Shown here: positions 39,163 through 48,096 of the stretch, one piece after another
Numbering within the stretch: the stretch's first letter is position 1
Layout: every line of letters starts with the position of its first letter
NCBI GenBank assembly: GCA_001898625.1
Contig: MKUP01000027.1
Span: 116,188-180,187 of the forward strand
DNA length: 64,000 nt
Source: Burkholderiales bacterium 67-32
Lineage (GTDB): Bacteria > Pseudomonadota > Gammaproteobacteria > Burkholderiales > Burkholderiaceae_B
Direction: 5' to 3'
The notes under the pieces: generated by a model
The model's database searches: none
The model's input: only the letters and a program-made list of their open reading frames with translations
Told to the model about the DNA's origin: nothing
Position numbers and translations under genes: made by a program

Positions 39163-41364
39163 TCAGGTTGCAGCCCGCATGCGCTCGCGATAGTACGCTT
39201 CCAGCCGCTCCACCATCAGGTCGGCCGTATAGTCGGTCTCGTATTTTCGCCGCGCGGCCAGGGACAGGCTCGCGCGTAACGGCCCGTCGTCGACGGCCCG
39301 TTTCAGGGCAGCCTCCAGAGCCTGTGCATCGCCGGGCGTGAAAAGCAGCCCGTTCTCGCCGTCCGTGATGATTTCCTTGACTCCGCCCACGTCCGGCCCG
39401 ATTACCGTCTTCGCGAAGACGGAAGCTTCCACGAAGATCAGGCCGAAAGATTCATACCGGCTCGGTGCCACGAAAATATCGCAGGCCTGGTAGGCTTGCT
39501 CGAGAGCCTCGGCCGATATCGGACCTGTGAAGCAGACTCTGTCCAGCCAGGGGGCGTCCGCATGCCGGGATTCGAATTCGCCCTTGTAGTCTTTTTCTCC
39601 GGCAACGGGCCGGTTCTCGCCCACCAGAGTGAAGGTCAGCTCGGGACGGGCTGCGGCCAGACCGGGAATCGCCTCCAGCAGCAGGTCGATGCCTTTGCGG
39701 TACTCGAAGCGGCCGACGTACAGCACGTTGAGTTGGCCGGGGGATATGGCAGGGGCTGAGCCCGGGCTGGCATCGCCCAGGCCGTGCGGCACGACCGTCG
39801 CTCCTGCTGCCGCCAGACCGTAGCAGCTCTGAATATCCGCTAGCACGGAATGGCTGTTGGCCAACAGGGGAACCTCGCTTCGAAGAACCTGGCGTTCGGC
39901 GGCAATCATCTTGTCCACCAGCGTTGATCGTATGGTCGCGTTGCGTTGCCATTCAGGTTTGTGCGGCAGGGCCAGCCCATAAGTGGTGTGTAGGCTCATC
40001 ACGGTCTTGAATTGGCCGCTGGTTGCGCACGCCAGACCTTCCAGGTCCCAGATGGGGAACGAGATCAAGTCGAGGCCGCGGTGTGCGGCAATGCGCAACG
40101 CTTCGTTGTAGACAGCATAGCAGCCTGCCCGGATGTCATCGGGGAGGTCGGGCAGGGACGGGTTTGCCTGCGTCGTGAACGTCGGGGCCGATATTCGGTG
40201 CACCCACACGTTGTTCACCACGTCCACGGTAGGATCCTGTCCCTCCGCCACGCGGGTGATGACGCTTACCTCGTGGCCGCGCCGGGCCAGGCCTTCCGCA
40301 ACCAGTCTTGTCCAGACCGCGATTCCGCCCACGGCTCCGTCTAGATACTCCCGTGAGATCAATGCCAACCGGAGCCGTTCTCCCGGTTGCAGGATGGCTG
40401 GAAAGGGCTTGAACGTGAGAGGCGTGGAGGGACGGTATCGGGCGAGCGTGTGTTGGCCTTCCGGATGCTGCCCGGCATCTTCCATGCCATCCTCCACCCC
40501 TTTCTCCAGTTCCTGGATCAGGCGGTCGCGCGTGGCCGCGTCGATCTGGCCGGCCAGGTGCAGCGTGCGCATGTCCCCGCTCGTTTCAGCTTGGTACGAG
40601 GCCACACGTTGCCTGGCAGCCGCCTCGTCGCCGGGCAGCGCGAACTTCATGCAGAAATAGGCCTTGCTCCGGGCAGGATAGTACAGGCTGGTCGGCAACC
40701 GTTCGGCGTTGCGCAAATGACTGGCCGCATACTTGTGCAGGACCTGGGCAGCCCCCGCCATTTCGAGGTCGTAGCCTGCTTCGACCACCCGCAGACAGAC
40801 GTCGGTCTCGTCCAGGAAATAGGCGTACTCTTCATCGAAGCCGCCTATTTCCTCCAGCACCGAGCGCCGGAAGCTGGAGTTGCAGCCGGTCAGGCTGAAA
40901 TATCGCCGCGTACCAGGCCGATGGACGGCCTGAGCGACTTCGGGGTTGGGGAAGCCTTGGTTGTCGCCGTAGCGGTCGCAGACCACGACCTGGGCCTGGA
41001 ACAGAAGGCCGGTGTGGTTGCGGATGAAGCCGCCGACTCCCCCTACGTCGGGCCTGCGGTATCCGCGTACCAGCTTGTCCAGCCAATCGGGTTCCGGGAT
41101 GCCGTCGTCGTCCAGGAACGCCACGATGTCGCCCGAAGCTTGAGCGATACCGATGTTCCTGGCCTTGGAAAGATTAGTGATGTCGCAATGCGTAAGCTTG
41201 ATGTCCGGCAGGTACGCGGCAAGCATCTCTTCCGAACCGTCGGTGCAGGGTCCCAGCACCACCACGACCTCGAATTCGGAGTATCGCAGATACTTGAGAG
41301 CCTCGAGCGTGACGCGCAGTGCTTCCTTTCGGTTGTAGGTACAGATGACAACCGATGCTCTCAC
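39163..41364 (-). CDS. Two-domain glycosyltransferase (GT2 then GT4)
   Basis: The 733-residue cytoplasmic enzyme has an N-terminal GT-A/GT2 domain (about 1-260: ASVVICTYNRKEALRVTLEAL, AFLDDDGIPEPDW with the metal-binding acids, FDEEYAYFLDETDVCLRV). A linker follows, then a GT-B/GT4 domain from about residue 340 (AVGGIAVWTRLVAEGLARRGHEVSVITRV, NVLYVGRFEYRKGIDLLLEAI, and ESFGLIFVEAS, the EX7E motif). It can add two sugars. The start is GTG 41364, which overlaps the stop of the upstream coiled-coil gene as GTGA, with GGAG at good spacing. Confidence 0.88.
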   Translation of the reverse strand: MRASVVICTYNRKEALRVTLEALKYLRYSEFEVVVVLGPCTDGSEEMLAAYLPDIKLTHCDITNLSKARNIGIAQASGDIVAFLDDDGIPEPDWLDKLVRGYRRPDVGGVGGFIRNHTGLLFQAQVVVCDRYGDNQGFPNPEVAQAVHRPGTRRYFSLTGCNSSFRRSVLEEIGGFDEEYAYFLDETDVCLRVVEAGYDLEMAGAAQVLHKYAASHLRNAERLPTSLYYPARSKAYFCMKFALPGDEAAARQRVASYQAETSGDMRTLHLAGQIDAATRDRLIQELEKGVEDGMEDAGQHPEGQHTLARYRPSTPLTFKPFPAILQPGERLRLALISREYLDGAVGGIAVWTRLVAEGLARRGHEVSVITRVAEGQDPTVDVVNNVWVHRISAPTFTTQANPSLPDLPDDIRAGCYAVYNEALRIAAHRGLDLISFPIWDLEGLACATSGQFKTVMSLHTTYGLALPHKPEWQRNATIRSTLVDKMIAAERQVLRSEVPLLANSHSVLADIQSCYGLAAAGATVVPHGLGDASPGSAPAISPGQLNVLYVGRFEYRKGIDLLLEAIPGLAAARPELTFTLVGENRPVAGEKDYKGEFESRHADAPWLDRVCFTGPISAEALEQAYQACDIFVAPSRYESFGLIFVEASVFAKTVIGPDVGGVKEIITDGENGLLFTPGDAQALEAALKRAVDDGPLRASLSLAARRKYETDYTADLMVERLEAYYRERMRAAT

Positions 41365-41648
41365 CGAGGATGCTCCGTGTCTTGCTGCCCGGCGTCCGTA
41401 GCCGACGCGCCGTCGGTCTTCGAGGCCAACTGCGTTTTCAGCTGTGCAATTTGTGCCCGCAGGTCGTCCTGTTCGCGTTTCAGATCGACGATGCAGGCCC
41501 GCAGGGAATTGATGTCTTCCAGCAGGTACATCTGGCTGCGACTGTAGCGCAACCACGAATGCATCCGCTTTGCCGTACGGTGGATACCGGGCGTGACCAA
41601 GCCCGAGCGCAGGCAGGCCCGATAGGCTTTTTCGAGGATTTGGATCAT
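41361..41648 (-). CDS. Small coiled-coil protein between glycosyltransferases
   Basis: The 95-residue protein is of unrecognised family. It has a basic N-terminal region (residues 1-35), a heptad-like coil (LLEDINSLRACIVDLKREQDDLRAQIAQLKTQLA, about 42-75) and a polar tail. It overlaps the next glycosyltransferase start (GTGA), so it is translated together with it. A scaffold or chain-length role in the polysaccharide assembly complex is conceivable but untested. Confidence 0.65.
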   Translation of the reverse strand: MIQILEKAYRACLRSGLVTPGIHRTAKRMHSWLRYSRSQMYLLEDINSLRACIVDLKREQDDLRAQIAQLKTQLASKTDGASATDAGQQDTEHPR

Positions 41649-41656
41649 TTCGACGT

Positions 41657-41971
41657 TTATCTAAGGCGCCTGAGCAGGCGAACCGCTTTTCCGGCGATGG
41701 TGCGTGCAGCGGTCAGAACGGGGCCGACGACGGGCAGATCATACAGGCCCAGGTACATTTTCCAAATGCGATAGCCCTTGGACAGCTGGAAGTCCAACGG
41801 CTCGAAAGGAGAGGTACGCAGGGCGTCCAGGCCGGCGCGCTGGTCCGCCTCTTCGGCGTATTTGAGCAGGCGTTTCCGGAGATGCTGGACTTCCTCCTGC
41901 AAGGCCCGTATTTCTTCATCACGAGGCACAGGGCTTGCGGACGGGGAATGAGACATGGAATTGAGAGTCAT
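41657..41971 (-). CDS. Small coiled-coil/basic-tail protein between glycosyltransferases
   Basis: This protein of about 104 residues, family not recognised, has a predicted coil (DEEIRALQEEVQHLRKRLLKYAEEADQRAG), then LDFQLSKGYRIWKMYLGLYDLPVVGPVLTAARTIAGKAVRLLRRLR, a hydrophobic and strongly basic end that could lie along the membrane. Start choices are TTG 41998 (overlapping the upstream stop as TTGA), ATG 41971 and ATG 41956; none has a good ribosome site. Together with the 41361-41648 gene it forms a coil-coil pair between two large transferases. Confidence 0.6.
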   Translation of the reverse strand: MTLNSMSHSPSASPVPRDEEIRALQEEVQHLRKRLLKYAEEADQRAGLDALRTSPFEPLDFQLSKGYRIWKMYLGLYDLPVVGPVLTAARTIAGKAVRLLRRLR

Positions 41972-41994
41972 CGTTGCGATAGCGGTAAGCCTGT

Positions 41995-44118
41995 TCAATT
42001 GCCCGTTGGCCTGAAAATCGAAGCGACGCGTTGGCGATGCGCTTCCTCCGAATGCCGTTCTTCTATCAGACGTTGGGCATTGCGAATAAGAGGCTGCGGC
42101 TGGATGCTGCCATTGGCAATAGCGGCCAGAGCATCAGCATAGTGTTCGATCAACACTTCATCGTCCGCCTCATGTGCAATGAGGACGCCGGTCTGAGGTG
42201 TGATGACTTCCCGCAGGCCGCCCACGTCGGGCGCGACAACAAGCATGCTACAGGAAAGAGCCTCCAGCACCACGTTGGGGAGCCCATCATAGGACGACGT
42301 GTACAGGAACAGGTCATACTGGTTATAGGGGAGGCTGCTGAATCCGCGGAATGCTCCTCGGTAGCGGACAGGCCCGTCACGGCTTACGCCAGCGGGCATG
42401 GAGTAGCCGAACACCGAGCTACCGTACATGTCTATGGATGCCTTCACACCACGTTCTTCCAGCTTTTGTGCGATCCTGGGGACCAGGTCGGGCCTTTTCT
42501 GGGTATCGATACGGGAAGCCCACAAGATGCGCAAAGGCCTGGAGCCAGGCGAGTACGGTAGCCGTGGGACCGATTCCGCCGGGGGAGGTACCGGGGCATA
42601 GAGCGTCTCGGCCTTCGCCGGCGCCAGATGCACCATTTTTCCAAGATCCTCGAGGATTCGAGCATGGTCCGAGATGACCCAGCCTATCCCGTTCAGCGCT
42701 TCTGAAAGGAAATTTAGCGAACTGCCGTAGGTAAAGTGTAATTGCTGGTGAGGCAGCGTTTCCGCACAAAAATAATAGTAGGCAATCCGATTTTCCGGAA
42801 GTGCGCGGTAATAGCGAAGCAGGAAATCAATGGCGAAGCCGGGCCCGTTGGTATGGAGCCTTGCGCGAGGAGCGGAGGATTGAATGAGGCGAAGCAGGAG
42901 TGGGCCAAGGTCTTTGACACCATGCCTGTCCGCCAATTCTCGCAGGTCCAGGAATTCGACATTGGCTGGTAGTTGATCCACGCCCTCATGTTGCTCGAAT
43001 TCTTGTCCCGTCATGATCAAAACTCGTTGCGCCACGTTCGTCGCAAGCAGGGATTTCGAGACCTCGAGGAGAAATTTTTCGGCTCCGCCATTCGACAGGA
43101 AAGGCAGGAAAACGATATCGTCGTAGATGCCGCCGTTCAGTTTCTCGAGCGCCTCGAAATAGGCAGAAGCGAGACCAAGTGCCTGCTGACAGGGCCAACC
43201 GACGTTGGACCCCATGGACATGTATTTCAGGTGTTCGAAATCGATACCAAACTCGATCTGGTTTGCCGCATAAACCAGCTCAAGAAAAGCCTGGGAATTC
43301 ATGCAGTACAGGCGAGTACCTTCGGGTGTATATTTCGGCACCTTGGGCGATTTGCGAGCGGCATCATGGGAAACCCGCAATCCCGTCAGGAAATGGTCGG
43401 CTGAAAAATACTTGGAGTAAGGACAAAGCTTGTCATGTCCTTCCTGAGCCATAATGCTGGTCGAGCGTTGGCGATAGAAAAGGATGGTGTTGGCCGCCGT
43501 TCGGAATTCATACCCCGCGGCAACGGCCTCACAGTTGAAATGCCAGTCTTCGTAGGCAAAAAAGCGAGTTGCCTTCGTATCCACGTAACGGATGTCCTGA
43601 GCAAGCTCTCGAGGAAAAAAGACCCTAGAGCAAAACGGGTGGTATCCGAAAAATGCAAGCTTGGAAACGCGGTCGGTACCGAAGTACTGCCAGAGATGAT
43701 ACCGAGTGCCAAAGGCGTAAAGAAATTCGGGGACAATGATGGTACGAGGATTCCGTTCGGCTTCCTCCATCATCGCCGAAAAAAAATTGAATGAAACGAG
43801 GTCGTCGCCATCTGCAGTGGCAATATATCTGCCGCGTGAAGCCGCGATTCCCGAATTCCGAGCGGGACCCAGCGAGCCGTGCGATACCTCGAGAGTGCGA
43901 ATTTCGCCCATCCCGCTGAAATCCATGGCTGCGATCTTGGCTGCAGTTTCCGGGGTGGCGTTGTCGAGCACGATGACGAGTTCAGCGCTCAGCCCGTCGG
44001 CGCGTGCATAGGCCACGGCTTCGCGCAAGGAAGCGATCGTCCGGTCAAGGAAGCGTGCCTCGTCATGAAGATTGAGTACGATCGAAATGTCGATGCTGGG
44101 CAGGGCAGGGGAAGACAA
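41995..44118 (-). CDS. Two-domain glycosyltransferase (GT2 then GT4)
   Basis: The 707-residue enzyme has a GT2 N-terminal domain (DISIVLNLHDEARFLDRTIASLREAV, LGPARNSGIAASRGRYIATADGDDLVS, AYEDWHFNCEAVAAGYEF). A long helical linker (about 260-340) follows, then a GT4 domain (FLPFLSNGGAEKFLLEVSKSL, RILWASRIDTQKRPDLVPRIAQKL, YDGLPNVVLEALSCSMLVVAPDVGGLREVI). It has the same architecture as the 733-residue protein but little obvious identity. Base composition is visibly less GC-rich than the flanks, consistent with acquisition of the cluster. Confidence 0.85.
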   Translation of the reverse strand: MSSPALPSIDISIVLNLHDEARFLDRTIASLREAVAYARADGLSAELVIVLDNATPETAAKIAAMDFSGMGEIRTLEVSHGSLGPARNSGIAASRGRYIATADGDDLVSFNFFSAMMEEAERNPRTIIVPEFLYAFGTRYHLWQYFGTDRVSKLAFFGYHPFCSRVFFPRELAQDIRYVDTKATRFFAYEDWHFNCEAVAAGYEFRTAANTILFYRQRSTSIMAQEGHDKLCPYSKYFSADHFLTGLRVSHDAARKSPKVPKYTPEGTRLYCMNSQAFLELVYAANQIEFGIDFEHLKYMSMGSNVGWPCQQALGLASAYFEALEKLNGGIYDDIVFLPFLSNGGAEKFLLEVSKSLLATNVAQRVLIMTGQEFEQHEGVDQLPANVEFLDLRELADRHGVKDLGPLLLRLIQSSAPRARLHTNGPGFAIDFLLRYYRALPENRIAYYYFCAETLPHQQLHFTYGSSLNFLSEALNGIGWVISDHARILEDLGKMVHLAPAKAETLYAPVPPPAESVPRLPYSPGSRPLRILWASRIDTQKRPDLVPRIAQKLEERGVKASIDMYGSSVFGYSMPAGVSRDGPVRYRGAFRGFSSLPYNQYDLFLYTSSYDGLPNVVLEALSCSMLVVAPDVGGLREVITPQTGVLIAHEADDEVLIEHYADALAAIANGSIQPQPLIRNAQRLIEERHSEEAHRQRVASIFRPTGN

Positions 44119-44160
44119 TGGGGATTCCCGCGATTGGACCTTGGCAAGCCGGTGAATATA

Positions 44161-44370
44161 TCACTCGGTATCGCCGGGATAGTGGGACATTGTCGGGCGA
44201 TTGGATAACGGAGTCGATGCAGATTGCGACAAAAGGTGAGCATCGTTCCGGTGGATATCGATCGCGTCTGGGGGAACGGGATTGGCGCTTTCCATTGCAA
44301 GATGTGAGTGCTTACAAGATTCCATGAGCTTGCTCCCATACGCGAATGGCAAGCTCTGCGGCTTAGTCAT
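44161..44370 (-). CDS. Possible small protein in the gap between two glycosyltransferase genes
   Basis: A 69-codon frame starts at ATG 44370, overlapping the stop of the 898-residue transferase as ATGA, and ends 42 bases before the next transferase. It fills the only large gap in the cluster and the overlap mimics its neighbours, which favours a real gene. The sequence is polar (Ser, Pro, His rich), has no helix or recognised domain, and a competing frame overlaps it. It may simply be a spacer. Confidence 0.3.
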   Translation of the reverse strand: MTKPQSLPFAYGSKLMESCKHSHLAMESANPVPPDAIDIHRNDAHLLSQSASTPLSNRPTMSHYPGDTE

Positions 44371-47063
44371 CGCAGATGGCGCCGTATAGCTCCGATGAAC
44401 CGTTTGGATCTTGTCTTGGCCTGGCGAAGCAGCAGGTATACGAAATGTTCGGTCTGCCGAGGCTCGCTGATGGCTTCAGGCGCTTCCGGTGGTGGAACGA
44501 CAACAGGTGCCTTGACGGGAGGCATCGGGCTGATGTGTGCGGTCAGGCTCAACAATATGTTCGCATCGAGCGGTGATAAGCCATTCAGACTGTGTACGAG
44601 GTGCCGGCGTTTCAGGAAGGAGGCGGTTTCTTCCCCGCCGCCCGGAGTCGGCACTAGATGCCCCGGCTGGGGAATCAGCGAAAAGCGTTGCTTCTTCCAC
44701 GCCAGCCGGGTGTAGGTGGCCATTCCATTCCAAGTGTTCGGGTCCAGATCATTCCAGCCGCCCGAGTCTTCCCATGCAGCCGTTCGGACCATAGCGCTGG
44801 TTGCCATGTACTGATCTTCCCTGAGTGCCAGCGCGCGCGCTTCCGGAATGCCCAAAGATTTTCGTGTCTTGCTTTCCGTCGGCACGCCGCCAGACCGGGG
44901 AAAGCACGCAGGTTCGATTGCGTTCAAGGCGAAGCCGGTTGCAGCGATCAATTCCGGGTCGGTGGACAGTGCGTTCCAACCGTCCTCGAGCGTGCGAGGC
45001 AAGAGTGTGGCGCCATCATCCAGAAAGAAGGCGAATTTGGTCTGTACCTGCTGCAGGCCGGTATCCCGCGGTCCGAGATTATCGATGGCATGCAGATGCA
45101 GCGTGATCTCCTGGTCCGAATTTTTTTCATCCAATGCCCATGCCTCCAGTGCTGCGGCGGCCAGTTCATCCGATCGTCTTCCGACCAGAATCACTCGGGC
45201 AGGCTTCAGCCGCGAGCGGCGAATGGATAGCATGAAGTCGTCCAGTTGATCGAGCGTCCGATTGCCGGCAAAGGCGACGACGGTGACTGCCGGCGATGGC
45301 AGCTCTACAGAGCGAGGCCATTCGGGGTTGCGCGACGAAGCATCATTACGTCCCCACCACACATTGACTTCACGCTGACGTTGCCGGAGACGGTCGCGCG
45401 CCTGGCCGACCTGGACCTGGTGCTCCCTGGGCGATAGCCGGAGGACATCTTCGATCTTGCGGGCCAGGGCCTGGGGAGTAGGATCGCAGAAAAAGCGCGA
45501 GACATAGTCCGGGTCGTCCACGACCTCTATCACCCCGCCGGTGTTGTAAGCGACCAGCCGCGCACCAAGCAGCAATTGCTCCAGCACTACGTAGGAGAAG
45601 CTCTCTCCTCGCGACGGGACGATGAATAGCGTGTCTTCGAGATGTTGGCCGATGTACTCCAGCAATTGCTGATGCGAGAGGTGAGTCCAGCTGTAGCTGG
45701 CGACGTCGCTCAAAGTCGCCGCGTCTTCACCGGAAGGAACGCCGGGAGCTAGCGAGATGACCTCTTGTACTTGCCCGGGCGAGAGGAGTCTCATCGCCCG
45801 GACGAAATCCGCCCATCCCTTCAACTGCAGGTATTTCCCTATGAAGGCGATGCGCCTGATGGCCCCGTAGTCAACCGGCCTATCGTCCGGCAGCAAAGAG
45901 AGGTCGAAGGGAAGGCGGACGATGGTCTGGTTCGCGACCTCATAGCCGTATTCCTCCTGCATGAGATGCTGGCCCAGGTATCTGGAGGGGGCGTAGCAAC
46001 TGTCCGCATGTTTGAAGATGTAGCTGTCTCTGATTGCCAGTGACGCTTCGAAGGGAGAATAATTTGTTGCCCCTTCATCGCGGAAACCATACTTCAGATA
46101 ATCAATGGCCCCATGCATGAAAATGCGCAAGTGCAGCCAGGACGGGAGCATGCCCGTGCGCTTGGCCTGTACGATCCGGAACAGGATGGATTGGTAGTCC
46201 TGCGCCTCGACAAGCGATACGTTGGGCAGCAGGTACAGCGCATTGCGCAATACTTCCAGCGAATCGTGGCCAAGGTGGAAGTCCTCAAAACTGACATCCG
46301 CGAGCGATCGGGGGGCCAACGTTCTTCGGTCCAGGTCGATGGGCTCTGCCCGGGCATCACACATCAAGACGGCGGCTCGCGGGTCGAGGAGCTTGATGTT
46401 CCGGACGTAAGTGCCTATCCCGCCGGCAGGCCCCAGTCCTGCATCCTCCGTCGTCAAGAGCAGCCAATCCGCCGTGGCCAGTCGCCTGTCCCATCCATGG
46501 TCCTCGAGATAGGCGGCGTAGTCGTGAAGCGTCAGAGTGGCAGCCATCCAGCAGTCGTCCCCGACCTGTAGGGGAAAGCCGCCGGCCGCCAGAAAGTTGG
46601 AGAATGCTTCCCGGGACCAATGCCTGAATCGTCCCGGCACGTCTTCATGCACGAACATGACCGTACCGCTACGTGCAAGGCAGACGCGCTTGAGCGCGGC
46701 GAGCAGCGGGCGGGGGTCGGCAAGATCTGACAGGAATTGCGATCCGAGGACCCAGAGCGTGTCGTGTTGATCGTATGCCCGAACGAACGCGTCGACCTGG
46801 CCGCTCCAGTTGTCTACGAGCCAGTCGGCAGGCAGGGACCCTGCCGCGAAGGCTTCCAGGGGACGGAGGATGCCTGCCTGATCGGAGCAAGGTTTGGACA
46901 AATGACCCAAGACGATGGCGGAGCGATAGGGCGAACCCCGGAGCGTCTCTTTCAGCCGGTCCGCATCGATAGGCCTGAGTTGGTCCGTGGAGACGTCCGG
47001 CGCTGATAGCGGAACGGGTTGTGCGCCAAACTCGGAAAACGCACTGGTTAGATGTAGATTCAT
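44367..47063 (-). CDS. Large multi-domain glycosyltransferase (methyltransferase-like region, GT4, GT2-like)
   Basis: The 898-residue protein has three regions. Residues about 1-200 look like a class I methyltransferase-type fold (AIVLGHLSKP, VCLARSGTVMFVHEDVPGRFRHWSREAFSNFLAAGGFPL). Residues about 200-560 are a GT4 domain (LGPAGGIGTYVRNIKLL, IAFIGKYLQLKGWADFVRAM, ESFSYVVLEQLLLGARLVAYNTGGVIEVV, an EX7E motif). From about 590 there is a GT2-like domain (VTVVAFAGNRTLDQLDDFMLSIRRS, FAFFLDDGATLLPRTLEDG). It is the first gene of the reverse-strand cluster. The methyltransferase assignment is the weakest part. Confidence 0.8.
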   Translation of the reverse strand: MNLHLTSAFSEFGAQPVPLSAPDVSTDQLRPIDADRLKETLRGSPYRSAIVLGHLSKPCSDQAGILRPLEAFAAGSLPADWLVDNWSGQVDAFVRAYDQHDTLWVLGSQFLSDLADPRPLLAALKRVCLARSGTVMFVHEDVPGRFRHWSREAFSNFLAAGGFPLQVGDDCWMAATLTLHDYAAYLEDHGWDRRLATADWLLLTTEDAGLGPAGGIGTYVRNIKLLDPRAAVLMCDARAEPIDLDRRTLAPRSLADVSFEDFHLGHDSLEVLRNALYLLPNVSLVEAQDYQSILFRIVQAKRTGMLPSWLHLRIFMHGAIDYLKYGFRDEGATNYSPFEASLAIRDSYIFKHADSCYAPSRYLGQHLMQEEYGYEVANQTIVRLPFDLSLLPDDRPVDYGAIRRIAFIGKYLQLKGWADFVRAMRLLSPGQVQEVISLAPGVPSGEDAATLSDVASYSWTHLSHQQLLEYIGQHLEDTLFIVPSRGESFSYVVLEQLLLGARLVAYNTGGVIEVVDDPDYVSRFFCDPTPQALARKIEDVLRLSPREHQVQVGQARDRLRQRQREVNVWWGRNDASSRNPEWPRSVELPSPAVTVVAFAGNRTLDQLDDFMLSIRRSRLKPARVILVGRRSDELAAAALEAWALDEKNSDQEITLHLHAIDNLGPRDTGLQQVQTKFAFFLDDGATLLPRTLEDGWNALSTDPELIAATGFALNAIEPACFPRSGGVPTESKTRKSLGIPEARALALREDQYMATSAMVRTAAWEDSGGWNDLDPNTWNGMATYTRLAWKKQRFSLIPQPGHLVPTPGGGEETASFLKRRHLVHSLNGLSPLDANILLSLTAHISPMPPVKAPVVVPPPEAPEAISEPRQTEHFVYLLLRQAKTRSKRFIGAIRRHLR

Positions 47064-47341
47064 CTTTCTTCCGCAGATCGGTTCGATTCTTCGGCGGGCC
47101 GGCCATACCTTCGAAGTATTCGAGGGGCTGCTAGCGATCCGGGAATTGTAGGGGGAGTTCGGGACGAAACAATGTTGCTGATGATCGGGGCGGTGCTATC
47201 GGTTTCCGTTCTCAGGGACCAAGCGTCCCTCCCTTGCTGGCCCCGCGAGCTAGTGTGTATCGTACCGTTCGCGGTAGGCCGCTTGCTTTTGACGAGTTTC
47301 GACTCGCCGAGGCCTCCGGGAAGAGGCGGAAAGGGTCTAGA

Positions 47342-47698
47342 GTGGAAAACCTGAGAAAACTTACTGCTGGCGAACGCGCTGCGCTGGAGAAAATGGCGGG
47401 TCGGCTTCCCATGGATGCAGGATGTCAATTGCTGAAAGACGTTGACGTTTGTTCCGTCGCAGCACAAACAGCAGACGGTTCCCTTATCCGGTTTGATCTA
47501 CCAGCTTATCCACGTCCTACGTGCGCGGGGCAACATGCTTACGCGATAGAAGGCGTGGTGACCAACCTCGATCAAGCGGAGATAACTGTCTGCATATACG
47601 CGGATGTTAAGGATCGATTGTTGGAGCTGGAGCTAATCAAGTGGGAAGACACTCCCATCCTGGGCCCTGATTGGGGAACTTTCAGGGTTGCGTGGTAG
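47342..47698 (+). CDS. DUF6984-like protein (possible orphan immunity protein)
   Basis: The 118-residue protein starts at GTG 47342 with AAAGGG upstream. It begins LRKLTAGERAALEKM and ends with DRLLELELIKWEDTPIL, the general layout of the DUF6984 family, whose genes are common among strain-variable and immunity-type loci. A divergent second copy lies at 48097. No toxin gene is visible next to it. The base composition is lower in G+C than flanking genes. The 278-base gap before it (47064-47341), between divergent genes, shows no clear promoter. Confidence 0.6.
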   Translation: MENLRKLTAGERAALEKMAGRLPMDAGCQLLKDVDVCSVAAQTADGSLIRFDLPAYPRPTCAGQHAYAIEGVVTNLDQAEITVCIYADVKDRLLELELIKWEDTPILGPDWGTFRVAW

Positions 47699-47776
47699 GT
47701 GCTGTCCTGGCAGGTGGCATTGATCGCGTACTGGATATGCTTTCCTGTCGCTGATGAAAATTTCCTAAGGTTTACC

Positions 47777-48025
47777 ATGTCGCGTTTCCGCTTCAAGGAT
47801 GATCTTTCTGGTGCAGAAAGACTCCTGTACAAAAAAATCCACTTGATTAGCGCAGCGTTGGGCTTGGGAGCGCTCGCCTTGATATTCGTTGATTTGGTCT
47901 GGCTTCGCAGGATTGGGATCGCTGGAGGAATTTTCTGTTTTCTTGTCTCCACCGTCTTCAGCAACGCTCGGCATTTCAGCGTTCGGGTCATTTGGTCGAG
48001 ATGGGCTCGATGTGACAACGGCTAA
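47777..48025 (+). CDS. Small membrane protein, unknown
   Basis: The 82-residue protein is preceded by TAAGG six bases before ATG 47777. It has a charged N-terminus (SRFRFKDDLSGAERLLYKK) and two hydrophobic segments (LISAALGLGALALIFVDLVWL and IGIAGGIFCFLVSTVF). It lies between the two DUF6984-like genes in the same direction, so the three may form one unit. A longer reading from 47699 is possible but has no ribosome site. Family not recognised. Confidence 0.5.
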   Translation: MSRFRFKDDLSGAERLLYKKIHLISAALGLGALALIFVDLVWLRRIGIAGGIFCFLVSTVFSNARHFSVRVIWSRWARCDNG

Positions 48026-48096
48026 ATGGAAGCTAGGCTGAGCACGATTCGCTACGCTCCGTAGGCTTAGGAAACGATTGATGAACAGAGCTATAC

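Noticed and set aside
47064..47341. JUMPstart/ops (GGCGGTAG-type) element before the glycosyltransferase cluster
   Set aside because: CGCGGTAGG occurs at about 47269 but in the wrong direction and without the rest of the motif.
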